Positions 23,494 to 32,330 of a stretch of 64,000 nt of DNA are shown in pieces. Source of the DNA: Gracilibacillus alcaliphilus (lineage in GTDB: Bacteria; Bacillota; Bacilli; Bacillales; Amphibacillaceae); assembly GCF_016909015.1 (NCBI RefSeq), contig NZ_JAFBFA010000019.1, positions 1-64,000 of the forward strand. The letters are read 5' to 3'. The notes beneath the pieces are model-generated. The model was not told where the DNA came from, did not search any database, and saw nothing but the letters and a program-made list of their open reading frames with translations. Each line of letters opens with the position of its first letter. The stretch's first letter is position 1. A program made the position numbers and the translations under genes.

Positions 23494-24801
23494 ATGGACA
23501 TAGTACTTATGGATAATGTATGGGTTACAATTGGTACTTTTTTAGTTCTTTTTATGATTGGAGGATTTATTTTACTGGAAGCAGGTTCTACAAGAATGAA
23601 AAACGCTGGTCATATTGCTGGTAAAACCATTTTTACCATTGGCATTGGCTCATTAGTATTTTGGGCAATAGGGTGGGGCTTTATATATGGAGAGGGTAAT
23701 TGGTTTATTGGTTGGTCAGATTTCTTCTACGGCAGTACTGCATTCAGTGAAGAAGGTTTATCACCAGCAGTTGATTTTATATTTCAAATGATGTTTTCGT
23801 TAATTGCACTTACTATTGCTTTTGGTGGATTTGCAGAGCGTGCCAAACTTTCGGCTTATGTTGTCTTCGCTGTATTATTTGCCGCTTTGGTCTATCCAGT
23901 TGTTGCTCACTGGATTTGGGGCGGCGGCTGGTTAGCAGATCACGGTAAGCAAGATTTTGCTGGATCAACAGTGGTACATTTAACAGGTGCGATGGCAGCT
24001 TTGGCAGCCACCATTATTTTGAAGCCTCGTTTAGGTAAGTATAACAAAGATGGTTCTTCTAATGATATTGCCGGACATAACCAAGTATATACAGCATTAG
24101 GTGTTTTGATATTATGGGTAGGTTGGTTTGGATTTAATGGTGCAAGTACATTTGGTGTATCAGAAGCATTTTTTGGTTACGTCATTCTCAATACACAATT
24201 GGCTGCTGCAGCTGGTGCCATTGCTGCCATGTTACTTGTTTGGGCAGTTACAGGTAAAGCAGATGTACCAACGACATTAAATGGTGCATTAGCAGGTTTA
24301 GTAGCAATTACAGCTTCTTGTGGTTTTGTTGAACCTTGGGCAGCGGTAGTGATTGGTGCAATTGGCGGTCTGCTGGTATATGGAAGTATGAAATTATTTG
24401 ATAAAGCACGAATTGATGATCCGATCTTTGCCTTATCTGTTCATGGTACAGTAGGGGTATGGGGGACACTTTCGACAGGATTCTTTGCTACGGAACCATT
24501 ATCTGTTGGAGCAGATTGGGGGCTGCCAGGTTTATTCTATGGCGGCGGACTTGAGCAGTTAGGCGTACAAACGCTAGGAGTTGTTGTAAGTGGTGTCTAC
24601 GCATTTGTTGTATCATTTATTATATTGAAAGTAATGGATAAAGTTATGGGAGGCTTACGTGTTTCTGAAGAAGAAGAGATTATCGGCCTCGATCTGAGTG
24701 AGCATGGAAGTTATGGTTATCCAGAGAATGTTCCGCAACTAGCGGCAGAAACTAAGAAAATTGAAAAAGATTCCACTGGAGCTGAAATTGTGAATAACTA
24801 A
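23494..24801 (+). CDS. amt: Ammonium transporter (Amt/NrgA)
   Basis: This 435-residue polytopic protein of the Amt/Mep/Rh family conducts ammonium into the cell under nitrogen limitation. Visible family features are the twin-histidine region (VVHLTGAMAAL and SVHGTVGVWGTL), FGGFAERAKLSAY and WVGWFGFNGAST. Eleven membrane segments can be placed, then a cytoplasmic tail (GLRVSEEEEIIGLDLSEHG) that in relatives binds PII. No glnK/nrgB follows, in contrast to B. subtilis nrgAB. A perfect TnrA-type box and an activator-type promoter lie upstream. AAGGGGAGAAAAG precedes the ATG. No terminator is visible between it and the DUF294 gene downstream. Confidence 0.95.
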   Translation: MDIVLMDNVWVTIGTFLVLFMIGGFILLEAGSTRMKNAGHIAGKTIFTIGIGSLVFWAIGWGFIYGEGNWFIGWSDFFYGSTAFSEEGLSPAVDFIFQMMFSLIALTIAFGGFAERAKLSAYVVFAVLFAALVYPVVAHWIWGGGWLADHGKQDFAGSTVVHLTGAMAALAATIILKPRLGKYNKDGSSNDIAGHNQVYTALGVLILWVGWFGFNGASTFGVSEAFFGYVILNTQLAAAAGAIAAMLLVWAVTGKADVPTTLNGALAGLVAITASCGFVEPWAAVVIGAIGGLLVYGSMKLFDKARIDDPIFALSVHGTVGVWGTLSTGFFATEPLSVGADWGLPGLFYGGGLEQLGVQTLGVVVSGVYAFVVSFIILKVMDKVMGGLRVSEEEEIIGLDLSEHGSYGYPENVPQLAAETKKIEKDSTGAEIVNN

Positions 24802-24958
24802 GAAGAGAAGGTAAATATAAAGTAAAAAGTCGTGACTGTTCCGCTTTATCATGGTGCAAGTGTTCATAAATACACCGATTGAAGAAAGTAAAGAGGAGCA
24901 ACGTTGGCGCTCAGCTTTATTGGCACAGATCTGGCTTTTTCAAAGGGAGGGGGGCACC

Positions 24959-25921
24959 ATGAAGCAGTATACAGAGATCATGGAGTGGCGGAACCAGAAC
25001 CTGCTACAAGCAAAAGATTATCAAACCTTAAATGACATCCATGATGAAGTGATGCTCTCGGTTGTTCAGAACGCTATGAAGATCATGCAAGAGAAGCAGG
25101 GACCGCCCCCTGCTTGCTTTGCTTTTTTTGTAATGGGCAGTGCCGGCAGAAGGGAACAGATGGTTTGGAGTGATCAAGATCATGGAATTGTTTATGATGG
25201 AGATAGCAGTGATCAAACCTATTTTCAAGATTTGGGCAAGGAAATTGTCGAAGGAATGGTTATAACAGGTTATGCTGTATGTGAAGGCAAGGTGATGGCT
25301 TCTGAGTCGATGTGGACCAAGTCGTTACCCGCATGGAAACGACAAGTGCAAGAGTGGCTGGAAGAAGAGAACTGGCAATCTTTAAGACATTTCTCCACCT
25401 TTTTTGATTCACGTATTTTATTAGGAGAAGAAAACTTGCTGCATCAAATAAAGCAAGTTATTTTTCGCTATATAGAAACATCCCCGCGTGTGATGCTCCG
25501 ATTGATCGATAATGTTGACTTTATTCCGAAAGGGCTGGGAGTGTTTGGACAGTTATTAGTCGAGCGATCTGGGCCACGGACAGGACAAATGAATATAAAG
25601 ACAACGACCATCTTCCCCTATATTAATGCCCTAAGGCTGCTGGCGATCTGGAATCACTGTTTAGCTGTGCCAACGATTGATCGAATGCTCGTATTGAAGG
25701 AAAGATACCCATTTATAGAAAAGTATCAGCAAGCGTTGGAAGGTGTGCTTGCCTTTAAATATCAGCGGACAATGACAGCAAAGACGTATGATGATGTTCA
25801 TTATATTCATGTCGATTCATTAACCAAACAGGAGAAGCAGCAGTGGAAGGAATATGTGAAGCAAGGCATTGCTTTATTTGATGAAATGAAAAAACATATT
25901 GAAAATGAGTGTTCCTTATGA
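24959..25921 (+). CDS. DUF294 putative nucleotidyltransferase (GlnD-like)
   Basis: This 320-residue soluble protein has GSAGRREQMVWSDQDHGIVYD, the nucleotidyltransferase signature (GSxxRxEQ then DQD) of the DUF294 group. That group is related to the uridylyltransferase domain of GlnD. The C-terminal half is the helical DUF294_C part (RLIDNVDFIPKGLGVFG, INALRLLAIW). ATG 24959 is chosen because AGGGAGGGGGG sits just upstream; an open frame extends back to 24851 without a site. It follows amt by about 160 bases with no terminator and overlaps the exonuclease gene by ATGA. Many DUF294 proteins have CBS or cNMP domains; this one has none. The substrate is unknown. Confidence 0.85.
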   Translation: MKQYTEIMEWRNQNLLQAKDYQTLNDIHDEVMLSVVQNAMKIMQEKQGPPPACFAFFVMGSAGRREQMVWSDQDHGIVYDGDSSDQTYFQDLGKEIVEGMVITGYAVCEGKVMASESMWTKSLPAWKRQVQEWLEEENWQSLRHFSTFFDSRILLGEENLLHQIKQVIFRYIETSPRVMLRLIDNVDFIPKGLGVFGQLLVERSGPRTGQMNIKTTTIFPYINALRLLAIWNHCLAVPTIDRMLVLKERYPFIEKYQQALEGVLAFKYQRTMTAKTYDDVHYIHVDSLTKQEKQQWKEYVKQGIALFDEMKKHIENECSL

Positions 25922-26643
25922 TGAATCAGATGTTAGATTTTATTAAACAAATGTCTGGAAAGTTCACAGATATGAATCCTGTCTCCAGTCAAACCGACGC
26001 CCGAAAAATTGCTCTGATCCGTAATATGCAAAAGGAATTAAGGCAGAAAGACATCCTGTATATTCCACTTCGACAGCTGCCTGTTGCAGTATTTGATTTG
26101 GAAACGACAGGATTTTATCCTTATCAGGGTGACCGCATCTTATCTATTGGTGCAGTGAAAATGACGGGGGCGGAAATTCATTGGGAGCAGCTTTTTTATA
26201 AGACGGTATATAATGCTCTTCCTCCTTCTGAGGATATTACGGAGTTGACAGGACTGACGGCTTGGGAATTGACACAGGCATCGCCGCTGTTAGATGTGTT
26301 ACGTGATTTTTACCGGTTTGTCCGTAATGATCCCTTAGTAGCGCACCATTCCAGTCATGAAAAACAGTTTATGCAGCATGCCAGCTGGCATGTCACCCGT
26401 AAGAATTTTCAACATCGGATTATGGATACGAATGTTTTGACTAAGGCAGTGACACCAAATCTTTCTCATATCAGCTTAGATGATTGGTGTCAACATTATC
26501 AAATCCCTGTTAAAAGACGTCACCATGCTCTTTATGACGCAGCAGCTACAGCATCCTTGTGGGCAAAAAATATCGAACAGGCAGAACAATTGGGCTTCGA
26601 TCATCTCAAGGATGTATACAACTATTTAGCAAATCATTCGTAG
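25918..26643 (+). CDS. DEDDh-type 3'-5' exonuclease
   Basis: This 241-residue protein has the exonuclease motif I in VFDLETTGFYP (D and E) and motif III in HHALYDAAATA (H and D), as in DnaQ-like proofreading nucleases. Motif II, usually HNAxFD, reads HHSSHEKQF, with glutamate where the metal-binding aspartate is expected. That may be a subfamily trait or reduce activity. The ATG at 25918 overlaps the upstream stop (ATGA), so translation is coupled to the DUF294 gene. A terminator follows. The N-terminal 45 residues before the nuclease domain are helical. Pairing of DUF294 with such nucleases recurs in bacteria, to my knowledge, but the joint function is not known. Confidence 0.85.
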   Translation: MMNQMLDFIKQMSGKFTDMNPVSSQTDARKIALIRNMQKELRQKDILYIPLRQLPVAVFDLETTGFYPYQGDRILSIGAVKMTGAEIHWEQLFYKTVYNALPPSEDITELTGLTAWELTQASPLLDVLRDFYRFVRNDPLVAHHSSHEKQFMQHASWHVTRKNFQHRIMDTNVLTKAVTPNLSHISLDDWCQHYQIPVKRRHHALYDAAATASLWAKNIEQAEQLGFDHLKDVYNYLANHS

Positions 26644-26681
26644 TAAAACTGGACTTTCATGGAAGGCTAGCAATGCGATAA

Positions 26682-26716
26682 TCCCTGTCCTCTGCAAAGT
26701 GAGACAGGGGTTTTTG
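26682..26716 (+). terminator. Intrinsic terminator after exonuclease gene
   Basis: CCCTGTC and GACAGGG form a stem with a 13-base loop, followed by GTTTTTG. Confidence 0.75.
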
Positions 26717-26925
26717 TATGTTTTTTTGAATAAATATTCATGTGATGTATATTGATAGGAGGATTTATTTATTATAAAAATGCGAGTATTTGGTTTGAAT
26801 AGAAAGAATTTAAAAGAATTCAAAAGAATTTGATTAATATCATTTACAAATAGATAAAATATGATAAGATATAAGTGAATTTATTAGTATTATAAGAATT
26901 TTTTTATGAAAGGGGCTTGTTTACT

Positions 26926-27093
26926 ATGGTGACTTCTTTATACATGGTATTGTTAACAATCTTGCTTACCTTTCTCGTTTTATCTGCATTAGAGAAGATT
27001 TCTTCGCGCAGAAAGAAACAAAAGGAAGCGTGGAACGTAGAAACAGCCAATGCGCAGGTACAGCCAGTAATTGCTGGGAAAGAGATTAAATAA
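26926..27093 (+). CDS. Small 55-residue single-span membrane protein
   Basis: The frame reads MVTSLYMVLLTILLTF, a hydrophobic helix of about 21 residues, then a basic patch (SSRRKKQKE) and a polar tail ending AGKEIK. The positive-inside rule puts the tail in the cytoplasm. AAAGGGGC lies about nine bases before the ATG, and a clean intrinsic terminator follows 30 bases after the stop, so the gene forms its own unit. I do not recognise a family. Possible roles, such as a regulator of a membrane complex, are speculation. Confidence 0.65.
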   Translation: MVTSLYMVLLTILLTFLVLSALEKISSRRKKQKEAWNVETANAQVQPVIAGKEIK

Positions 27094-27123
27094 TCGATAA
27101 CACATATATTTATGTGATGAGAT

Positions 27124-27151
27124 ACCCCTTGTGAAAAACAAGGGGTTTTTG
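27124..27151 (+). terminator. Intrinsic terminator of small membrane protein gene
   Basis: ACCCCTTGT and ACAAGGGGT form a perfect 9-bp stem with a 5-base loop, followed by a T run. Confidence 0.85.
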
Positions 27152-27455
27152 TTTTGGAAAAAGGAATAAGTGGAATAGGTTAAAAGACAATCGCAAGCTT
27201 TTGGTTTACCATGCTTTCATTTCGACGGAGCCTAAAGAGGAAGAGGGTGAAGAATTTTGTTTACAAGTTGACTAAGTAGAATCATCACAGCATTTGTCAG
27301 TAATAAAGGAATTTATGCAATTTTTTGAAAATTAGCACTTTTATGAAAGCCCTATCAAAATTCTGTTGAATTAGATATACTGTATATGCCATTTCAATGT
27401 ATTGTTGGAATTTTTAGAAAATTATTAAATTAATTCAGTAGAGAGGGATCATAAT

Positions 27456-28985
27456 ATGGCAAAAAAGAAGCGAGTAGGTTTATTTCAAAAAAGTTTAAAC
27501 CAGATCGAATATATTGGTAATAAACTGCCGCATCCAGTAACATTATTTATTATACTAGCATTCATTGTGTTAGTGGCTTCGGCAATAGTGGCCAATACTG
27601 GTGTATCGGTTGAACATCCTGGTGATCCAGAGCAGCAGATTACAGCAAAGAATTTGTTGAATGGAGAGGGCATTGTCTATATCTTTACAAGTATGGTGGA
27701 CAACTTTATTCAGTTCGCTCCTCTAGGGATGGTATTGGTAACGATGCTCGGCATCGGTTTAGCTGAACGTACCGGCTTAATTAGTGCTGGTTTAAGAGCT
27801 TTTGTATTGTCCTTACCGAAATCATTGATTACTGCAGGATTAGTATTTGCAGGGATTATTTCCAGTGTGGCAACTGATGCTGGCTATGTTGTTCTGCCGC
27901 CTTTAGGGGCAGTATTATTCGCTGCGTTGGGACGTCACCCATTAGCTGGATTGGCAGCGGCCTTTGCTGGTGTATCAGGCGGTTTTAGTGCCAACTTAGT
28001 ACCAACTGCTTTGGAACCGATGCTGGGAGAGATGACGATTGCAGCAGCGGCGATTAAAGATGGTGCATATGCAGAAAGTATGAATATTCTGATGAACTAT
28101 TACTTTACCATTGTTTCTGTATTTATCCTTACATTGATTGGTACATGGGTGACTGAAAAAATTGTTGAACCTCGTTTAGGGGCATATACAGGAAGTTATA
28201 AAGAAGACGCAAACGGATTATCCGGTATAGAGAAGAAAGGATTACTTTATGCAGGTATTTCGGCAGTCCTCAGTGTCATTGCTTTTGCCTTCTTAATTGT
28301 TCCTGAAAATGCACCATTACGTGGGGAAGACGGCGGTATAATTACGTCACCGTTTATGAGCTCATTAGTGCCGGTTATCTTTATTCTGTTCTTTATACCA
28401 GGTGTCGTGTATGGTATCGTGACGAAGACAGTGAAGAGTGATAAAGATGTCGCCAACCATTTATCAGATACGATGAGTTCGATGGGGGTATTTATTATTT
28501 TATCATTTGCCGCCGGTCAATTTGTTGCCTATTTTAATGAATCTAATTTAGGAATGTTAATTGGTGTATACGGGGCTGAGTTCTTAGAAACAATCAAGTT
28601 GACAGGCATTCCATTAGTATTACTGTTTATCTTGATTGCTTGCTTTATTAATATTTTTATTGGAAGTGCAACTGCCAAATGGGCTTTAATGGCACCTATA
28701 TTTGTACCAATTATGATGGAGCTGGGATACTCTCCAGAGTTAACGCAGATGGCATACCGTATTGCTGATTCATCGACAAATATTATTTCACCATTGATGA
28801 CCTATTTTGCCTTAATCATTGCCTATGCACAAAAATATGACAAGAAGATGGGAATTGGCACCTTGATTGCAACGATGCTGCCATACTCTATTTTCTTCTT
28901 AATAGGATGGACTCTATTATTAATTATTTGGATGCTGTTAGGAATCGATCTCGGGCCAGCTTCACCTATTTATTATCAACCATAA
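27456..28985 (+). CDS. AbgT-family transporter
   Basis: This 509-residue polytopic protein belongs to the AbgT family, named for the p-aminobenzoyl-glutamate transporter of E. coli; some members export sulfonamides. Recognisable segments are NKLPHPVTLF near the start, ATDAGYVVLPPLGAVLF, and SATAKWALMAPIFVPI with the later DSSTNIISPLMTYF helical-hairpin region. AGAGAGGGATCATA precedes the ATG. It is a single gene in a unit of its own, with a 360-base upstream gap in which I see only the preceding terminator and no clear operator. Substrate is not readable from sequence. Confidence 0.92.
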   Translation: MAKKKRVGLFQKSLNQIEYIGNKLPHPVTLFIILAFIVLVASAIVANTGVSVEHPGDPEQQITAKNLLNGEGIVYIFTSMVDNFIQFAPLGMVLVTMLGIGLAERTGLISAGLRAFVLSLPKSLITAGLVFAGIISSVATDAGYVVLPPLGAVLFAALGRHPLAGLAAAFAGVSGGFSANLVPTALEPMLGEMTIAAAAIKDGAYAESMNILMNYYFTIVSVFILTLIGTWVTEKIVEPRLGAYTGSYKEDANGLSGIEKKGLLYAGISAVLSVIAFAFLIVPENAPLRGEDGGIITSPFMSSLVPVIFILFFIPGVVYGIVTKTVKSDKDVANHLSDTMSSMGVFIILSFAAGQFVAYFNESNLGMLIGVYGAEFLETIKLTGIPLVLLFILIACFINIFIGSATAKWALMAPIFVPIMMELGYSPELTQMAYRIADSSTNIISPLMTYFALIIAYAQKYDKKMGIGTLIATMLPYSIFFLIGWTLLLIIWMLLGIDLGPASPIYYQP

Positions 28986-28993
28986 AAACCAAA

Positions 28994-29030
28994 CGGGAGC
29001 AGATCTGTACATAGATCTGCTCCCGATTTT
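28994..29030 (+). terminator. Intrinsic terminator of the AbgT gene
   Basis: CGGGAGCAGATCT and AGATCTGCTCCCG form a perfect 13-bp stem with a GTACAT loop, followed by ATTTT. It can also serve the convergent RDD gene. Confidence 0.9.
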
Positions 29031-29046
29031 AGCTGGTAAGGAAAGC

Positions 29047-29841
29047 TTAATATTCCCATTCTTCTTTTAAGTGAAGGTAGAGTAATAATAACCAAGTTTC
29101 ATTGCTGCGTGCTTGAGTTAATTTCGATTCAATTCCTGGTAAGAGTACCTCACTGACTTGCTGGGTGAGTGCAGGCTTTTCTTGCGGTGGCAATGTTGTC
29201 AGTCGTTGAACATAGGCTTGCAGCAGCTGCCAATCTTGCTGATTGAATTGCTGCAGATCAAAAGCTTCCAGTGGTAAATCCTCTTTGTACAGGTTACGAG
29301 CTTCGATATATTTGGTTACCGGATCTTTTTTGCTTGATTTTTTCCCCCGCTCATGTACAACAATCGTACCTGCAGCCAAATCCCCTAGCCGCTTATGTTT
29401 GGGGTGGCTGAAAATCATAATAACTCCAACAGCATACATCGTTGGCAGCATATCAATTAGCCGTAAGAAATTGCGGATAAGACTAGATAAGAAGGTGATA
29501 TTATGTCCGTTTTCTTGAATGACTCGAATACCGAGCAGTTTTTTTCCAATCGTTTTGCCTCCCCAAAAAAATTCAAGGAAAACAAAATATCCAAAATTTA
29601 ATACAAACATGGCAATTAAAAAGAAAACAAGGATAAAATTCATTGTATCTATATCAAAGAAAAAGAATGAATCATTAGAAAATGATATAGAAAAGAAAAC
29701 AATCATAATTAAGATCATTTGTACTACAAAGAGAATACAATAATCAACGAGATAAGCAGCTGATCTAGAACCTAATCCAGCCAATTTAAATTCTAAGGAA
29801 ACATATTCCGGTGTTTTTACTTGCAATTGTTCTTGTTCCAT
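29047..29841 (-). CDS. RDD family membrane protein
   Basis: This 264-residue protein has the RDD core: LAGLGSRSAAYLVDYCILF with the conserved arginine and aspartate, then EFFWGGKTIGKKLLGIRV and RNFLRLIDMLPTMYAVG with a further RLID pattern, over three or four membrane segments. A soluble C-terminal part of about 100 residues follows. RDD proteins are structural or transport-related membrane proteins with no single agreed function. It is the leftmost gene of the MoxR/DUF58 neighbourhood, divergent from the SpoIIM-like gene. Confidence 0.85.
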   Translation of the reverse strand: MEQEQLQVKTPEYVSLEFKLAGLGSRSAAYLVDYCILFVVQMILIMIVFFSISFSNDSFFFFDIDTMNFILVFFLIAMFVLNFGYFVFLEFFWGGKTIGKKLLGIRVIQENGHNITFLSSLIRNFLRLIDMLPTMYAVGVIMIFSHPKHKRLGDLAAGTIVVHERGKKSSKKDPVTKYIEARNLYKEDLPLEAFDLQQFNQQDWQLLQAYVQRLTTLPPQEKPALTQQVSEVLLPGIESKLTQARSNETWLLLLYLHLKEEWEY

Positions 29842-29937
29842 AAAATCTCAACTCTTTCTATTATTTGTAAAAATACAGTGATTTGTCTTGTTAATCCTCC
29901 TTCTTAACCATTATAATGGAAGAAGGAAAATAGAAGT

Positions 29938-29998
29938 AGTTCAAAAAGGAGCAAAACATACATAATAGTGTGCTCCTCCAGCTTAACTACATTTGAAC
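29938..29998. repeat. Small hairpin repeat with AGTTCAAA/TTTGAAC ends
   Basis: AGTTCAAA (29938-29945) and TTTGAAC (29992-29998) are inverted, and inside them AGGAGCA (29947-29953) pairs with TGCTCCT (29971-29977). The ends recall the element at 2934-3175. It sits between the divergent RDD and SpoIIM-like genes. Confidence 0.5.
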
Positions 29999-30029
29999 AC
30001 AGATGAATAATTTTTACAAAGGTGATGAT

Positions 30030-30998
30030 ATGCGATTAAATCAATTTATTAAACAAAACCGAGGCGACTGGCAGTATTTAGAACAGCTTATCCTGCAATT
30101 GCCGAAGAAAAAGAAGGCCGACACGATCGATGAGTTCCAACAGGCTTATCAAAAGGTAGCGAGACAACTGTCTTATAGTCAAACCTACTTCCCTAATGAA
30201 GATATTACTAGATACTTGAATGAATTAGTTGGAAAGGCGCATAATACGCTCTATCAATCTCAACATTCATCTTGGAAACAGGCTTATCATTTCTTTTCTA
30301 GCAAATTTATTGGTTTATTACTTGAACAATGGAAGGCAGTCCTTATTGCGATGCTGCTCTTCTTATTTGGGGGATTGGCCAGTTTCTTTGCTGTGATTGA
30401 AAATCCATCCTATATCTATGGTATCCTGCCAGAAGAGATGGCACAATCGATTGACCCTGTTTCTCTTGGACAGGAACCTGCAGAGGTGAATGCCCCGCTG
30501 ATGTCGGTTGAAATCCTGACTAATAATATCCAAGTGGCCATCCTTGCCTTTGCTGGCGGTATTACATTAGGCATCTTGACGGTCTATGTTCTAATCTATA
30601 ATGGTGTGATTGTTGGTGCGATCGCCGGTTTGTTTTGGAATTATAGTAATTCCTATGTATTCTGGGCTTATATTGTGCCACACGGTGTGATTGAGCTTTT
30701 GGCTATCTTTATTGCCGGCGGTGCGGGCCTATTAATGGGCTATAAGATTTTTGTACCTGGTATTTATTCAAGAGGATACCAGCTGAAGAAACAAACGATT
30801 CGTTCGGTGAAATTATTGATTGGAACGATTCCTTTATTCATCATTGCTGGTATCATTGAAGGATATATTACCCCTTCTAATTTGTCCCTAGAGATGAAAT
30901 ATGCCGTAGCTGCAATAACTGCCATTGCTTTAGCTGCATATATGATCATTGGTCATTCCCTGATGAGGCACAGAGAATTAAAGCAGGCCTCTGTTTAG
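30030..30998 (+). CDS. SpoIIM-family (DUF95) membrane protein
   Basis: This 322-residue protein has a cytoplasmic N-terminal helical region of about 95 residues, then six or so membrane segments. Its conserved region is NNIQVAILAFAGGITLGI and YIVPHGVIELLAIFIAGGAG, typical of the stage II sporulation protein M family in its wider sense. ATG 30030 is chosen for the AAAGGTGATGAT site; an ATG at 30003 lacks one. Proteins of this kind usually sit next to RDD and DUF58/MoxR genes; here it is on the opposite strand, and its 3' end overlaps the DUF58 gene by 21 bases. A direct sporulation role is not implied. Confidence 0.85.
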   Translation: MRLNQFIKQNRGDWQYLEQLILQLPKKKKADTIDEFQQAYQKVARQLSYSQTYFPNEDITRYLNELVGKAHNTLYQSQHSSWKQAYHFFSSKFIGLLLEQWKAVLIAMLLFLFGGLASFFAVIENPSYIYGILPEEMAQSIDPVSLGQEPAEVNAPLMSVEILTNNIQVAILAFAGGITLGILTVYVLIYNGVIVGAIAGLFWNYSNSYVFWAYIVPHGVIELLAIFIAGGAGLLMGYKIFVPGIYSRGYQLKKQTIRSVKLLIGTIPLFIIAGIIEGYITPSNLSLEMKYAVAAITAIALAAYMIIGHSLMRHRELKQASV

Positions 30999-32330
30999 TG
31001 TCTCGACATACTTTGATACAGAGGTGACAGCCAGCTTGTCTGCAGGGGCTTCCAGCATGGGGAGCCCGAAACTGCCCCATTTATTAGCAATTTCTCGTTG
31101 AAACAGGGATTGTTTTTGTGCCATACTCTTTTCCATTGCTTGCAGGACATTGTCTGGCGAAGAGGCAATCTGCTGTTTTAACCATTCATCCTCTATCCCT
31201 AACATCACAAATAAATGTTTTTTGCGCAGTTTACCCATAGCGAATAATGGATAGTCTTCATTGGCAAATGATTGCATATCACTAAAGAGAATAATCATAC
31301 TGCGTTTTCTTTGCAGGGTTTGCGCATGCTGTAATGCCAAGGTGTAGTTAGACTCTTGAGGGTCTACCTGCAAATCATAGATCGCATCTAAAATAGTGTG
31401 AATATGACCAAGCCCTCTGCCAGATGGTACGGCAGCCTTAATTTCTTTCGAAAAAGCAATCACTGACACATGATCTCCGTTGTCTAAGGCAGCAGTTGCT
31501 AAGGTGATTGCTGCTTCGATGGATTTCTCGAGCCGGTTACTCTCTTCTAACTCGACGCCCATCATTCGGCCGCAATCAATCAGAATCGTGACATACTTAC
31601 CGTGTTCTGGTTCGTATTCATTAGTCATCAATTCTTGCAGTTTGGCAGATTGACGCCAATTAATATTACGTGGATCATCACCAACCACATAATTGCGCAC
31701 TTTGGAAAATTCCCCTTCACCACTACGCATTTTGCGAACCTTTATTCCTTCATGTAATAAGTACTGCTGTGCATTTTCTAAATAACGCCTCGTCTCTGAC
31801 AAGTTAGGAATGACCTTGACTTCCTGTGGCAAGCTGTAAGTGAGTTGTTTTTCCCACAGGCCCCATTTCGTACGTACACGTAAGTAAACCTTATTCAGCT
31901 GATAGTTTCCCCGAACATGAGGCTGGATGGTATAGTGCGCTTGAATAGCTTGATTGGCTCCTAACGTTTGTTTCAAGTAGCTTGCTTGAAACGATTGTGG
32001 CGAGTCATCTACGAAACGTAAATCATAGTGCGTATTGGTAAGGTTAGCCATGTGTAAGATCATCTCTTGTTTTTCAAAACGTTCCAATTCACCGTTTGGT
32101 TCGCGACTGACTTGGATATGTTTTTTACTTGGAAGCATAAAGGCATCAATGGATAGTAAGGCTAGCATAGCCAGTGTGGCAATACCTAGGAAGAACCAAG
32201 AGAATTGCCACAAGGAGAAGATCGTTAAGACAATAAGGAACACACTATAATATATAACAAGTCGATAGGTAGGGAGGATGCCTTTATCTCGGAACAGCAA
32301 CCGATCCCACAAGTTCTTTAAGCGTGTCAT
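30978..32330 (-). CDS. DUF58 domain protein
   Basis: This 450-residue protein has two N-terminal membrane helices (near residues 23-65) and a large cytoplasmic part containing VRNYVVGDDPRNINWRQSAK, the DUF58 signature, followed by a von Willebrand-A-like fold (VTILIDCGRMMG, IILFSDMQSF). The start at 32330 is preferred over 32357 since GGAAGGA lies upstream; it overlaps the MoxR gene by 47 bases. DUF58 proteins are standard partners of MoxR AAA ATPases, thought to help assemble or insert metals into protein complexes. The 3' end overlaps the convergent SpoIIM-like gene. Confidence 0.87.
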   Translation of the reverse strand: MTRLKNLWDRLLFRDKGILPTYRLVIYYSVFLIVLTIFSLWQFSWFFLGIATLAMLALLSIDAFMLPSKKHIQVSREPNGELERFEKQEMILHMANLTNTHYDLRFVDDSPQSFQASYLKQTLGANQAIQAHYTIQPHVRGNYQLNKVYLRVRTKWGLWEKQLTYSLPQEVKVIPNLSETRRYLENAQQYLLHEGIKVRKMRSGEGEFSKVRNYVVGDDPRNINWRQSAKLQELMTNEYEPEHGKYVTILIDCGRMMGVELEESNRLEKSIEAAITLATAALDNGDHVSVIAFSKEIKAAVPSGRGLGHIHTILDAIYDLQVDPQESNYTLALQHAQTLQRKRSMIILFSDMQSFANEDYPLFAMGKLRKKHLFVMLGIEDEWLKQQIASSPDNVLQAMEKSMAQKQSLFQREIANKWGSFGLPMLEAPADKLAVTSVSKYVETLNRGLL

